64,000 nt of DNA from Mucidula mucida (lineage: Eukaryota > Basidiomycota > Agaricomycetes > Agaricales > Physalacriaceae), in the NCBI GenBank assembly GCA_015501055.1, contig JADNYV010000115.1, positions 1 through 64,000 of the forward strand, given 5' to 3'. Each line of letters begins with the position of its first letter. Within the stretch, counting starts at the first letter, position 1. The position numbers and the translations under genes were made by a program. The notes under the pieces are model-generated. The model saw only the letters and a program-made list of their open reading frames with translations, was not told the origin of the DNA and ran no database searches. This document shows positions 35,775 through 48,100 of the stretch, one piece after another.

Positions 35775-37135
35775 ATGGCCGCTCAATTCCTGGTACCTGC
35801 GCCTTCACCTCCCTCAAAGCTCGGTGTTTACCGAGTCTTATCCTCTCGCGCTGGGGTGCATGTATCGCCCATACAACTTGGAGCGATGAGCATTGGCGAC
35901 AAGTGGGAATCGCTTGGCTTCGGATCCATGGACAAGGACGCCAGCTTCAAGCTTTTGGACGCGTATTTTGATCTTGGCGGCAACTTCATCGATACCGCCA
36001 ATAACTAGTACGTTTCTTCCGTTACAATGTGTGATTGACATTCCTGAAATGTCGTGTAGCCAAGATCAGACCTCTGAAGAATTCATCGGCGAGTGGGCTG
36101 AGAAGCGCGGCATTCGCGACCAGCTTGTCATTGCCACAAAAGTAATACCATATTCGTCCTAGACTCTCGCGATTTCCTCATGAATTCCATTAGTACACTA
36201 ACAGTTACATGCGCGGTAACGATTCGATTGCCCAGAAAATCAACTACGTCGGGAACAACACCAAATCTCTGCACCTCTCCGTCGACGCATCGCTCAAGAA
36301 GCTTCGCACCACATACATCGACATCCTCTACGTCCACTGGTGGGACCACGAAACCTCTGTCGAAGAAGTCATGGACAGCCTTCACAATCTAGTCGTGTCG
36401 GGCAAGGTGCTGTACCTCGGGATCTCCGACACTTCAGCTTGGATTGTCTGTTTAGCGAACCAGTACGCGAAGGACCACGGCAAGACGCCCTTTGTCATTT
36501 ACCAAGGTCTTTGGAACGTGCTTGACCGGTCGTTTGAGCGCGAAATCATCCCGATGGCTCGCGCGCAGGGTATGGCGCTCGCACCTTGGGGTGTGTTGGC
36601 TTCCGGCAAATTGAGATCTGACGAGGAGGAGCAGAAGAGGAAGGAGACAGGCGAGGGCGGGCGTTCGTTCTCAGGTCCTTGGGAGCGCAACGAAGACGAG
36701 ATTAAGATGTCGAGGGCTTTGCAGAAGGTTGCTACAGATGTTGGAGCGAAGAGCCTCACGTCTAGTACGTCCTTTCGATCTGTTTCCAAGACTTGCCGTC
36801 CTGATGCTGGAATCCGTAGTCGCTATCGCCTACGTCATGCACAAAACCACCAACGTATTCCCCATCATCGGTGGTCGTAAAGTCGAGCATTTGAAGGGCA
36901 ATCTGGAGGCATTGGATGTTTCGCTTTCCCCGGAACAGATCAAGTACATCGACAGCATCAGCCAGTTTGATCCCGGGTTCCCGCACAATCTCTTCGTATG
37001 TCATGCACTCTTCCATCGCTGCTTTGCACTGTTTCCAACTATTTTTTTTAGGGTGATGGCACGACAACTCCCTTCATGATGTCGATTGTGGCGCAAACTG
37101 CGAGACAGCCTTTGGCTCCGCCTATCAAATCCTGA
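35775..37135 (+). CDS. Aldo-keto reductase (norsolorinic-acid-reductase / aryl-alcohol dehydrogenase type)
   Basis: NADPH-dependent (alpha/beta)8-barrel reductase. The start at 35775 gives [20 protein letters not shown] and then [28 protein letters not shown] carries the catalytic Asp region. After an intron come [80 protein letters not shown] and [17 protein letters not shown]. The cofactor segment is [20 protein letters not shown]. The last exon ends APPIKS with the stop at 37133-37135. This is the AAD/norsolorinic acid reductase subfamily; the physiological aldehyde is unknown. It converges with a close paralog at 37,314-38,661 and appears intact. Confidence 0.88.
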
Positions 37136-37313
37136 GGGGGCCATATTGGCAGAGTCGTAACTATACTTACCTTGTATGAATGACCAAGAGTGTTTAAAAT
37201 TGTGGAAAGGATGATGGCGAATTCCCGTGAAGAGAATTTATATTAAATCAACAGGAGTTTACGAACATATCAGCATTCCTTGTACATCCGAACAATTGTG
37301 GTAGAGTGTCGAC

Positions 37314-38661
37314 TCAAGGTGTAATGGGTGGCGCCAAAGGCTGTTTCGCCATTCGAGCCGTCGAAGCTAAGAAGCGGTTGTAATCAGTGCCGTCGCCCTA
37401 CGCGCGGGTCAGTTTTCCGGTGCTATGGATGTTGAAAATAATCAAGACATACAATCATTGTGGTCGGGAATCCAGGATCGAATGGATTGATACCATCAAG
37501 ATACCTGATCTGTTCTGGGGATAGCGAAATGTCCAATGCCTCTATGTTGTCCTTCAAGTGCTCGACCTTGCGGCCCCCAATGATTGGGAACACGTTCGTT
37601 GTCTTGTGCATGACATACGCGATAGCCACTATTACAAATACATCAATGCCATAGTGAAATCTGAATGCGAAAAGCCTTACCGGATGTGATATTCTTGACG
37701 CCGACTTCAGCAGCAACTTTCTTCAAAGCCCTAGACATCTTAATCTCTGCTTCGCTGCGCTCCCAAGGGCCATTCATAGTCCTCCCTCCCTCACCGCTCT
37801 CCTTCCTTCTTTGATCCTCCGCGTCTGTTCGCAGCTTCCCAGCAGCCAGCACGCTCCACGGCGCGAGAGCCATACCCTGTGCACGCGCCATGGGTATGAT
37901 CTCTCGCTCAAACGACCTGTTTAAGACGTTCCACAGGCCTTGATAGATAACGAAAGGCGTTTTCCCGTGGTCTTTAGCGTACTGGTTCGCTTGTGATACG
38001 ACCCATGCTGGGGTATCGGATATCCCGAGGTAGAGAACTTTGCCTGAGAGCACGAGGGCGTGCAGGTTGTCCATGACTTCTTCGATGGAAGTTTCGTAGT
38101 CCCAATAGTGGACGTAGAGGATATCGACGTATGTAGTGCGAAGTTTCTTGAGCGATGCTTCGAGGGAAATGTGCATGGACTTTGAACTATTACCGACAAA
38201 GTTGACTTTCTGTGCAACAGAATCGTCACCACGGAAGTAGTTGATGGAGTACTACAATAATGTGTTAGAAGACGGAAGAATGTCAGGTCTGGGCCACTGT
38301 GCATACCTTCGTGGCTATGACAAGCTGATTGCGAATTCCTCTCTTCTCCGCCCATTCACCGATGAACTGCTCAGAAGATTGATCTTGACTGAACGCAAGT
38401 GAGTTACCAATCATTTTCAGGAAACAACGCTACGCACTAGTTGTTGGCCGTGTCGATAAAGTTGCCTCCAAGGTCAAAGTACGTGTCTAACAGCTTGAAA
38501 CTAGCCTCTTTGTCCATGGAGCCCATTACGTGGTTCCACTTATCGCCAATACTCATCGCGCCCAGTTGGAGCGGCGACACGCGCACTCCAGCGCGGGACG
38601 CCAAGACGCGATAGATACCGAGCTTCGAGGGTGGGGCGGCAGCAGGTGCGAACAGAGACAT
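37314..38661 (-). CDS. Aldo-keto reductase paralog
   Basis: A paralog of the reductase at 35,775-37,135, tail to tail with it (178 bp between stops). The start is the ATG at 38661 ([20 protein letters not shown]). Blocks are [93 protein letters not shown] and [20 protein letters not shown]. The last exon reads [20 protein letters not shown] and stops at 37314-37316. Exon positions match the first copy. All blocks are open, so both copies are likely functional. Confidence 0.88.
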
Positions 38662-39611
38662 GGGGTGCAAGCGTTGGTAGTGCCTTCAACCCCCTTGCCT
38701 TTTTATAACGGGGAGCTGGCCATAATTAGCTCTGACCGAGGCAGATGACTAGCCGTAAACCAGCCGGTCGTTGAAGACGCGAGCGCTGAGAGCTGAGTCA
38801 TGGTATAGATAGAAAAATTTCCAAGTCAGCATACGCGAACTGGCCGCTCAAGAGAGCTCAGAACGGATCAGTATGTAGGCAATCACGGCTACTGTGGTGG
38901 GATGTGGGAGTCGGGAGCTCTGGGACAACTCTGGGAGGATGTACAACGAAGAAGAGATAAGACCTGCTTCCTTGTTTGGCTAAACTTCCTCCCGTTAACA
39001 TCCTTCATACTAATAGCTACTACTGCTGCTCACGGCCCAACGTCGCGACACTTTAGGCAGTAGTATTGGGGACTTCTTACATCGCCAACTCTCCTTTGTC
39101 GCTCCAATCCACTCCAGGAGTACTCCAGGCTAGAGGATCATGACTCAACCAGCGCTCAGGAATCCGAAACGCGTCAAGGTTAAGGATATTGGCTCCAATG
39201 GACCACGCCGAAGCGACGCGTAACGCTTCCGTGTTGGAATCTCCACCCAGTTCCGACCATTATTCAGCACGTCGCAACAAGGTATACAATGGTCTAAGTT
39301 AGATGCGAAAAGCCTGCCACCAAGCGTGTCGAGAAAGGAATTTCCGGTCAATTCGCCATCCCAGCAATCATCCCTCGGCGTCATTCCTTTCATCACATTC
39401 TTGTGAACCCCCTATAATTCAGAGACTTTTCTCGTACATGCCGTTAAAGACAAGAAATTGTAGAGGTAAACCCTCCTCTTGTCTATGAAGGCTACGCAGG
39501 TATAAGGATTGATTATGAATGCTCAAGAGGTGGATCCAAGCGCTGCGCCGCTCGTTGTTCAAGTCACAAAAGACTGGAAAGCCTTCATCAAAAGGCCCCG
39601 TATGTCGCAAT
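38662..39611. other. Intergenic, nothing recognised
   Basis: About 950 bp with the promoter of the minus-strand reductase at its left edge. The remainder has only short frames. Confidence 0.4.
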
Positions 39612-39833
39612 AGCTTTTCTCTTCGCTCCTGCTCCTGCTCCTCCTTCGAACCTCGGTATCTACCTCCCGCGCTGGAGTACGCATGTCTCCACTCAGCTGG
39701 GAGCGATGAGTATTGGCAGTGACAAATGGAACTCCTCCATAAGACCCACGGATAAGGAGGCCAGTTTCAAGTTTCTGGACGCGTAGCAACTCAAATGGCG
39801 AAGCAGCCTTTACCATCGCCCCTCAAGTCTTGA
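39612..39833 (+). pseudogene. Aldo-keto reductase remnant (N-terminus fused to C-terminal tail)
   Basis: Pieces equivalent to the reductase N-terminus can be read (RAGVRMSPL, AMSIGSDKWNSS, TDKEASFKFLDA), with a frame break between the first two. They run directly into TQMAKQPLPSPLKS and a stop (39831-39833), the equivalent of the last few residues of the intact genes. Roughly the middle 250 residues and all internal introns are missing. This is a third, internally deleted copy near the two intact ones. Confidence 0.75.
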
Positions 39834-40521
39834 AGTTGCGTGCACGAAAAATATCGCAGCTGTCTGGTGTACGTTAAAATGGAAGATACCTATGACCTTA
39901 AGCTTGTATTACAACGCGAATGTGATGCCAAATATTCACTGTTTTTGTGAGTGTGAACCCATCTAAAAATAGTATGCCTCCGTCCTGAAAGACTTGGGAC
40001 TTGTGTGGCGTTGTTTTTGCGTCTCGCTCAAGTCTTGGAGCTCTCACGCCACTACCGACCATCTTTCGCGGTTATCATGACTCTGAAAGCCTATGTAGGG
40101 AACCCTCTGCTGGAGAATGCAGAAGCAAGCAGCCGCCTCGTTTAAAGGCGCCCAGTGCGCTGTCCCAGACTGTTAGTAGTAGTGAAGGCGTCAAGATTCG
40201 AGGACCAAAGAAAACTTCGATTCTGTTGCACAATCACAAGCAAAGGAGTCCTGAACTATTGCTTAAATAAGGAAACGAATATCATGGTGAAAAGATGCGC
40301 ATAATCAGATGAAAAAAAAGAGATATGTCCGTGAACGTCCTCAACCCATCATATCTTCATTGAATCTACGTGTCCGTCGAGGTATACCTATCTAATATAC
40401 AGTGTGTTGATACATGTAAATACTAAGCTCGTGAATACACCGTGAATATGCTATGCAATAGTCGAATTTACAATACCAACCGTGAGCCCTTCCAAGAAAT
40501 AAATGTCCGTCTATCCCAGTC
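39834..40521. other. Intergenic, 3' side of WC-2-like gene
   Basis: About 690 bp, AT-rich near its right end, consistent with a 3' UTR of the minus-strand gene. No gene recognised. Confidence 0.4.
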
Positions 40522-41586
40522 TCAGCTTAAAGTGATTTCACCGCCCTCCGCGGCAGCATGCGAAGTCTCGTCGCTCTTTCTAACCGATTTGGCCCATCGC
40601 AGCCCACAAGCGTTACACAGTGTCTTGGGACCCAACGGTCCCTTCCTCCACTCTGGTGAATCCGTCCTGCCACACGTCACGCAGACATATTGGTCTGAAC
40701 TATGCGTTTTCTTAGCCTGAAAAATCTGGTCAGCGGACAATCACGATACAAAAACTCGTCATACCTTCTTCTTCTTCGAGCCATCTTCTTCCTCCAGATG
40801 ATCCGCCAGCGTGTTCGTAGAATAGAGCGAGGTCGGGGGTCCAAGATTTACGCCACCTCCGCCGCCATCAAAGCTGCTCCTTACAGGCGTCCGCACGCGG
40901 TCATTGTCGTAACCGCCCACGCTGAGACTCGTTGACGTATACAAAGGGAGCGGTCCGGGATTCGGCGGATACCTGTTCGACACCACAGGCGAGACATTCA
41001 ACGCTCCTGGTGCATTTCCTGTCAACTCGCGCAAGCGCCGCTGGAGGCGCTCGTTCTCCACCTTGAGGTCAAGGAATGTGTTTAGCCTTCATAAGCTTGA
41101 GAAACACGCGAGTAGAGAGGCGTTAGAAGGCTTACATCGCAGCGTTCCGGCTGGGATAGGGACGTGCCATCGCGATGATGAACGACATCTGCGGGTGCGC
41201 CTTGATCTCAAACAGTAATGAGGGCGGGTACATCGGATCCCTCGTCTTGAGCTTGGTGTACACCATGAACTCGCTTCCAGCTTGGAACGTCGTTCGGAAG
41301 GCGTCCACATCGTCCGCTGTCCAAGTCATTCTGAGACTCGGTATACCTTGTAGAAAGTCAAGGGCAACCTACGAGAAATCAAATCACCGAAATCGCGATT
41401 CAAGAGATCCGCATCCCGCCAGCCCAACAGCTCATGAACAGAGGTACCACAATAAAGAATCTTGCAGTCCGTGGAAAGAACGATAATGATGGTGTCCGCT
41501 AACTCCGTGATGAGGAGATCCGCCCATCTTTTCCGTTTGGTGAACTCGAACGTGGACGATGGGCCGTCCTTGTTGTTGCTGGACAT
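40522..41586 (-). CDS. wc-2: White-collar-2-like regulator (PAS + GATA zinc finger)
   Basis: Partner of the blue-light receptor WC-1 in fungal light responses (Coprinopsis dst2-like). The start at 41586 gives [20 protein letters not shown], then a PAS domain with [40 protein letters not shown] and FGDLI. After an intron the PAS continues with [20 protein letters not shown] and [21 protein letters not shown] coiled coil follows ([15 protein letters not shown]). The C-terminus is a GATA finger, [20 protein letters not shown], with a Cx2Cx18Cx2C spacing completed by CNAC and then LRWAKS. It stops at 40522-40524. No LOV flavin-binding cysteine motif is seen, as expected for WC-2. Length about 320 residues. 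Confidence 0.88.
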
Positions 41587-42559
41587 GAGGCGACAATGGT
41601 GGTGGTGGTGGTTTAAGAAGGCGAGGAAGCGAATAACGCGCCGCGCCCCTATCTCAGATGACGTTATCCGCCTCGCGCTGCATTCATGCACTTGACTTTT
41701 TAAGGTGAGATTGTGCAAGGACCACGCTTGAATTCGGATCTCACCCGCATGAAACGTCCAGGGATATCGGAGCAAGTAGCGTTCAGAAAAGGACAGGACC
41801 TGCGAAAGGTCAACGTTCGAAGCTGCGAAGTTGGAGAGATTCTATAGATCAGTGTGGAGCAGCCCTTGCGCTGAACGCGGTTGACAGGTTGTCGTGCTCC
41901 TCATAAATCTTCGAGGGTACTGTCAGAAAAACTTCAGGGGGGAAACATACAGCTTCAGTGACGTTAACGCTAAAATCCGACCCCGTTACTGTATGGAGCG
42001 TATCACCTTGAGGTGGATCTCCGGAATGCGTGCAGGCGCAAATCCCGGTAATACTTGCCTGATCCAACGGTCCTCAAGCTATAGGGCAAAAAACGTTGCA
42101 ATACGATGGAACCTAAAATAGATCTGTAGGATGCCCATGGAGTGCACGCGCATGAAGAGCCTGCAATCTGTGTTGACCTTGGAAAGAGACGCGTTACTTT
42201 CGCGTCTTTAAAAAGGCCTGCCGGCAGTCAAACAGCAGCTTTGTGATTGGAGTGCTCACTATGAGATATGGGCCTGAGCAGCCACTGCATTCTCACCTCG
42301 CTTTCTCGAGTGCCAAGACAGCTTGCCTCGCCAAAATCCAAGTGATCCTTCCATCTGTGTCATTTCCACCTCATTTAAACTTCTTTTAGTCCAAGCTTAC
42401 CTATTGACAAGGCCGGAAGATCGCGACGATCCACAACACGTTGGGCTCATATCACGAAATCGTCAACACCGCGCGCAGTAGATCATGAGAGTTCTGATGA
42501 TGCTTGTTACTCTCATATAGAACGCGAACAACCAGCCAAAGTAAACGCGATCGTGAGGG

Positions 42560-42650
42560 CAAGAGGACCGCGATAGAGCAATGAGCGACACATCAATGCT
42601 CGCGTGTTTCTCGCGTGAATACCGCGTGTCGCGCAGGGAAGTCAGTCGGC
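42560..42650 (-). repeat. 91-bp inverted repeat, left arm
   Basis: Reverse complement of 42963-43053 with about 8 mismatches over 91 positions. Both arms contain the frame CRLTSLRDTRYSRE followed by HASIDV. It is unrelated to the 110-bp repeat at 14.9/15.5 kb. Confidence 0.75.
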
Positions 42651-42962
42651 ATGCTGAGTGCCGGACATTGAGCATATAACATTCGAAGCGTATGTCTAGT
42701 AATAGAAGAACACGCAGAGCTATTCATTGCGAACAAAAGGAGCACCCTTATGAGTATATTTTTTGTGTGATGAGTGACAGAACACAACGACTCTAGTCAC
42801 CTCCGTCGTGGATATTCTCACCGTAACCGGGACCAAGAACACACTTAAGTACCACAGTCACCCAGAGAGAGATGTGCTCAATGTCTACCTTTGCCGAGAA
42901 TGATGAGAGCAATATGCGCTGGCCACAGACGACCGGCTTCGCCACCGCTGGATGCCGCAAAT

Positions 42963-43053
42963 GCCGGCTGACTTCCCTGCGCGACACGCGATACTCACGC
43001 GAGAACCACGCGAGCATTGATGTGCCGCTGATTGCTCTATCGTGGTCCTCTTG
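42963..43053 (+). repeat. 91-bp inverted repeat, right arm
   Basis: Partner of 42560-42650 across a 312-bp spacer. It could be a foldback element or an inverted gene-fragment duplication. No flanking target duplication identified. Confidence 0.75.
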
Positions 43054-43246
43054 CGTGAGGGGCGGAGGCAAAACGCGTTGACCCTAATCGGGCTTGTCGG
43101 TGATAGCTCCCTCTTTCTACGCCAGTAAAAAGCAAAGCAATCGACATTATTAAAGAAAAATAAAGAGAGACCCGCAAGTACAACCTCCCCCATCGTAATG
43201 TACCTCTATACTGTCTAAAATCCAAAACCAAAAGCCGCCATTTGAA

Positions 43247-44608
43247 TCAAACAATACAATACCCTCCATCCACGCGTATCTCCGAGCCCGTCATAAACCT
43301 CGACGCGTCGCTCGCCAGGTACACAATCGCGCCCGACAGATCATCGGGATCTCCGATCCTGCCCATGGGTGTCAGCCGCTCCCATGTGGCCTACAACACG
43401 TCAAACTCCGCGCCCCCGTGATGAAAGGCATAAGACACACACACCTTCAACTCTGGGTCGTGCTCCAAGATCGTCTTGGTGAGCTTGGTCGCCATGTACC
43501 CAGGACTCAGGCAGTTGACGCGGACATTGCTCTTTGCCCACTCGACAGCCAAACTCGAGGCCATGTGGCGGACAGCTGAGGGGGAAAGTGGGTAAGTGGT
43601 GGCGATGATGAGATCAAACGTACCAGCTTTTGACGCGTTATATGGGGTTTGCGGCTGTGGGGGAGATGATGAGAACAAAATGTGGGGGTCGGCGGGCACG
43701 ATATACAAACCTGGGGAATGTTGATGATCTAGGGAACAAATAACGTTAGTGTGTGGGGGGGAGTGACAGGGCAAAAACAGGACAAACATTGGCACTCATG
43801 CTAGCCACGAGAACAATAGAGCCGCCGCCCTGGGGTATCATGTTCCGAGCGGCTTCACGGGCGGTGAAGAACGCGCCGTGCACGTTGATATCATAAAGCC
43901 GCTTTATGCGGTCAAACGGGTAACTGCCGGGGGAACACGTTAGACACATCAAACGTTGGAGCAAGGCGGCGACGCACTCAAAGGCAGAGTAGTTTTCGAC
44001 GATACCTGGCGACGCTTAGTCATAGCACGGAGGAGGAAGGGGGAAATTTACCAGCCGAAGCGACGACCGAGTCTACTCGGCCATACGTGTTGATCACCTC
44101 GGAGAATGCCTTTTGTACTGAAATTTCGGATGATACGTCGCATCCCAGACCGATATAGTTGACATCGGACGGCGTCAGCCCGCTCGTCGCTGCAGAACGC
44201 GGGTGAGAGCAAGCACAACATAGTTTATCCACGCACAACAGGCATACGAAGAGAGCTCTTGCGCGGCATTGCTCGCCTCTTCCTGTTTTAAATCCACGAT
44301 GGCCAGCGTACTGCACCCTCTGCAACGACCAAGCGTCAAAGCGCGTCAGGAGCAACAGAGAGGAAACGCACGACTGCACCATTGCCTTGCAGAACTCGTT
44401 TCCCAGACCACGGGCAGCGCCGGTGACCACACAAACCTAGGATAGCACCTCAATAAACCTTCACAAGGCGACGACGACAACGACAGACTTTGCCCTCCAT
44501 CGAGAACGCAGGCAGCGTCCGGGGCGCCGACATGAACCGCCGCTGCATCGACTGCGCGGCAAGAGTGCGGAATGCTGGCTGGGCCCGGGAGACGAGACTG
44601 GCTGCCAT
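43247..44608 (-). CDS. Short-chain dehydrogenase/reductase with possible mitochondrial presequence
   Basis: Classical SDR oxidoreductase, sorbose/mannitol-reductase-like. The ATG at 44608 opens an Arg-rich, acid-free leader (MAASLVSRAQPAFRTLAAQS, then MQRRFMSAPR) that looks like a mitochondrial presequence. An intron (about 44,430-44,484) then joins the cofactor fold VVTGAARGLGNEFCKAMVQS. Later exons give AFSEVINTYGRVDSVVASAG, YDINVHGAFFTAREAARNMI, SIVLVASMSANV (catalytic Ser), the catalytic YNASKA, MASSLAVEWAKSNVRVNCLS, PGYMATKLTKTI and a C-terminus with RVDGGYCIV, stopping at 43247-43249. The catalytic Ser-Tyr-Lys and the NxxG-type features are present. About seven introns. The substrate is probably a sugar or polyol, but this is only by family resemblance. 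Confidence 0.82.
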
Positions 44609-45120
44609 CGAAGATGCTGGTGGTGAGAGTGAGAGTTGTTTGTGGCAGTTAGGTGGGCGCGAAAATAATTTGTTGGAGCGGACCCCATTGATTGATTTAC
44701 GAGTGTGGGGTAAGGTTTCCTCCCCCCCCACGTGGCTTCGGTGGTAGTACCATGACCCGAACCCCACCGCGGTAGTCCTCGGGCGCGCTCGCGTCAATTA
44801 TCAACGCCTTGACTACAATCCAGATTCCATTTATTGAACAGCGAACGCGTAGCATGTAACATATATATCCCCTACATATAACGGGAGAGGTATAGAAATT
44901 CATAAAAACAACTAGGTAAATGTGGGGTATCGCTAATAGCAACCTATAATAAAACAGCGCGAAGAAAATAAGGTTACGAATGAGCGGACCGCGATGGGGA
45001 GGGAGAGGACATGAGTATAAGCCGTGAAAGAGAGTGATAGAAATCCAACGAGTGTGTACAGTGAATAGATAGGATAAGGAAAACAAGAAAACAATCGTGA
45101 AAGCAAACCAGACAGATACA
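44609..45120. other. Intergenic, SDR promoter / kinesin 3' side
   Basis: About 510 bp. A 145-codon minus-strand frame overlaps this gap but is hydrophobic and low in complexity, and it lies where a promoter and a 3' UTR are expected. I do not call it a gene. Confidence 0.4.
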
Positions 45121-48100
45121 TCATAGACATGCAAACTTGGACTTGCGCTTCGATGTTAGCTCGTCCATACGCGAGTCTAGCTGTTGGCGTGCCCGTTCTT
45201 TTGCTCTCCGCTCCTCGTCGAGTTTCTGCTCGTAAGACTGCTTCTCCTCGACAATCGACTTGCGGACATTGACCACCTCCCGCTTAGTCTCAGCCAGCTC
45301 GTTCCGCAGTCCCTCCAGCTTTGTATTCAGCGTATCCCGCTCCCGAGCGAGCTCTGTAGCGTGCATCCGTGCCTTGCGCACTAGGAACTCAAATCAATAC
45401 CATCTTCGTCAGATCAGGTAAAGAAACACATACAGTTCTTCTCAGAATCACCGAGCGACGTTTCAAGCGTGCTAACCAAATCCATATGCGTCTGCAGATC
45501 ACTCTCGCAGTGGGTCAGCTGCTTGTTGAGCGTCTTGATCATCGCCTCCTGCTCATCAAGCAGCTTGGCCTGGGCTTCAATCTTTTTCAGGTCAGGTGCA
45601 GACCCAGTTAGTACAGAGCCAGGTCCAATAGACGTTGACGGAGAGTCCGCTTGAGATTCCCGTGATGAAGTCGACGAACTCATGGCCGACGATGTCGTAG
45701 ATGATATACTGGCGCCAACATCACGAGGAGCCGGCGGAGGAGGAACAGACGGTGGTGGTGTAGGAGGGGGGAGTTTCATAGGTGACATTCCGTTCCCACG
45801 AGTATACGAAACAGACCGATCTTGTGTCGGTCGCCCATTAGGCGGCGATGCACTACGAGACAGCTGAGCCTGCAGTTCCCGTAAAAGCGTATCAGAGCGA
45901 CTTTTCTCCACCTGCAGCGTATCCTTCTCGTCCTTGACCTTTTGTAGGTTATCCTGCATCTCTGCAAGGACAGAACGATGTCGCTCCAGCTCTCCGACGA
46001 GTGATTCCCGCTTCGACGCTTCCTGGATAAGTTTAGATTGTTCGTTCCTAAACGTGTCGAGTTCCGCCCGAAGCCTTGCGACTTCCACGGCCAATTCGTC
46101 TCGCTCGTTCTCGAACGTCACTACCTGCTCTTGTAGGCCCGTAATAGTCCTCGAGCTCTCCGCGGCGGCTTGCTCGTGGTTCTCGTGCGTCTGCTCTCGA
46201 GCAAGTGACCACTCATCAGCGGCGGCCTTGTGGGCCTCGACCTCCGCTACCAGCAGATCATGATCTTTGCGAAGAGTAGCCAACTCTGTCTCGTGCTGGC
46301 GTTTGAGATCCTCCAGGACGGCAGTCACAGTCTCCTTCTCCGCCGCCAGAGCCTGCTCGCTTTGTAACCGAGCTTGCTCTAGAGCGGAATGGTGTTCCTC
46401 TTGCAGAGCAATGATAGTAGAGTTCAGGTCCGCGACAGCTTGTTGATGTTCCGCCTTTAGCCTGACAGTCTCCTCCGTGTGAGTCTGAGTCAGAGCCAGA
46501 AGCTTAGCCTCGGAATCCTCGATCGAAGTCTTCAGAGAAGCAGAGTGCGTGTCTTTCAACTGCGCAAGCTCCTCATCGTTGCAGCGTCCCATCTCCTCCA
46601 GAACAGCAGCGTGCTGCTCCTTCGTCTGCTGGATGGCTGCTTCCAACTCGCCCTTGGCATTGGCGTTAGTAGCAGAGGCCGCAGAGGCCGCTTCTTCCTT
46701 GGCAGCGATAAGACTGGCATTGAGACGCTCGCCTTCAACCCGCCATTCCTCTTTGAGCCGCATTAGAACGCCCTCGTGCTCAGATCGGACCCTGTCGAGT
46801 TGAAGAGTAAAGTCCTCCTCCTTCGTCGATAGAACGCGGGTGTGTTCCGATTTCAAGCGTTCAATCTCTTCGGCAAATGCGGCTTCCTTGCGACTGGTAG
46901 CAGCAGTGTGTTCCTCCTGCAGGTTCTGCAGCGCGACCATCTGGGATGAGTGCGATTCCGACAGTGAGCCCTCCCGAGAAATTTCCAGGATCCGAAGTGC
47001 GCCTGCATGCTCCTCCTTCATCCGGTCCAAGGTCACAGCAGCATCAGCAGCCTGCTTCTCCAGCGCAGAAGCATGGTCTCCTCGAAGTTTGGTCAAGACG
47101 TTGTAGTAATCCTCCTCTGTCTTGTGAAGGACAGAAGAAGCCTCCGCCTCCTTTTGCTTGATGACCTCCTCGTGCTCAGCGACGAGTTTACGAACGGCGC
47201 TTTCGTGCTCGCCTTTGGTTTGAGACAGGATGTCACTGGCCTCCTGCAAGCGACGAGCGAGTTCCTCCTCGTGGTCCGCCTGGAGCTTGCCAAAGGCAGC
47301 TTCGTGATCCCGGTGGACCTGTTCGAGAGTCGCCGACGCAACGACCAACTCCTCGCGCAGCGACCCAACGGCGGCTTCGTGCTCCTCCTTCATGCGAGAC
47401 ATCAGGCCATCGAGTTCGGCCTCCTTGGCCTTGAGGGCCTCGACATGCTCTGTACGCAGGTCCTCGACAGCGGCAGCGTGATCCTTGTTAACTTTTTCGA
47501 GGGCTTCCAACAGCTCAACTTCATGCTTTCGCACTTCTTCGAGCGCTTCAAGATCTTGGTCATAACTCCTGCGGAGATTGGCCATCTCGGAAGACATGTT
47601 CACGGCCTAATGAAAAGATGAGATGTGTTGAACATAGGCCAAATGAATAATACCTGATCGCGGGACAAAGCAGTCAACTCGTCGTGTTGACGTTTCACTT
47701 GTGTGAGCTGGCCGTTGAGACTCTCAACCATCTCACGATGCTGAGACTCTTTCGCCGCCATAGACCTGAAAAGCTGTCGGAAACTACAAACGATTGAGGA
47801 GAACACACGTACAACATTAGCTCGTTAAGCCGTTCTAGGGACTCGTCCGTGTCAGAATTCACTGATGAGCCGTTCCTCTCAGACTCCGAGTCTCCAAGAT
47901 CAACTATGCCGTGCCCATTGAGATTGAGCTCCATGCTTTTTCGGATGTGATTGAAGTGACTGAGGGTCTTTGGTGAGAGGTGGGCCTCGTCAGAGTGATG
48001 GCCATTCATTTGGGCAGGCACCGTTTCTGGTGACCCATCCGCGGGCGTGACGATAGCTGGAGAAGAGGCCGTGCTCCTGTCATCCTGCGTCTGCTTGAGT

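Larger units (their letters stand above)
41587..43246. other. Gap with second inverted repeat
   Basis: About 1.66 kb between the WC-2-like gene and the SDR. It contains the 91-bp inverted repeat. A 92-codon minus-strand frame (42793-43071) spans the right arm but matches no family. Otherwise nothing is recognised. Confidence 0.45.

Noticed and set aside
31648..44608. Secondary-metabolite gene cluster (FMO, reductases, SDR)
   Set aside because: No PKS, NRPS, terpene cyclase or cluster-type regulator is present, and housekeeping genes are interspersed.
47007..47621. 204-codon plus-strand frame inside the kinesin coiled coil
   Set aside because: The opposite strand is a clear heptad-rich coding exon; biased codons leave the antisense strand open.
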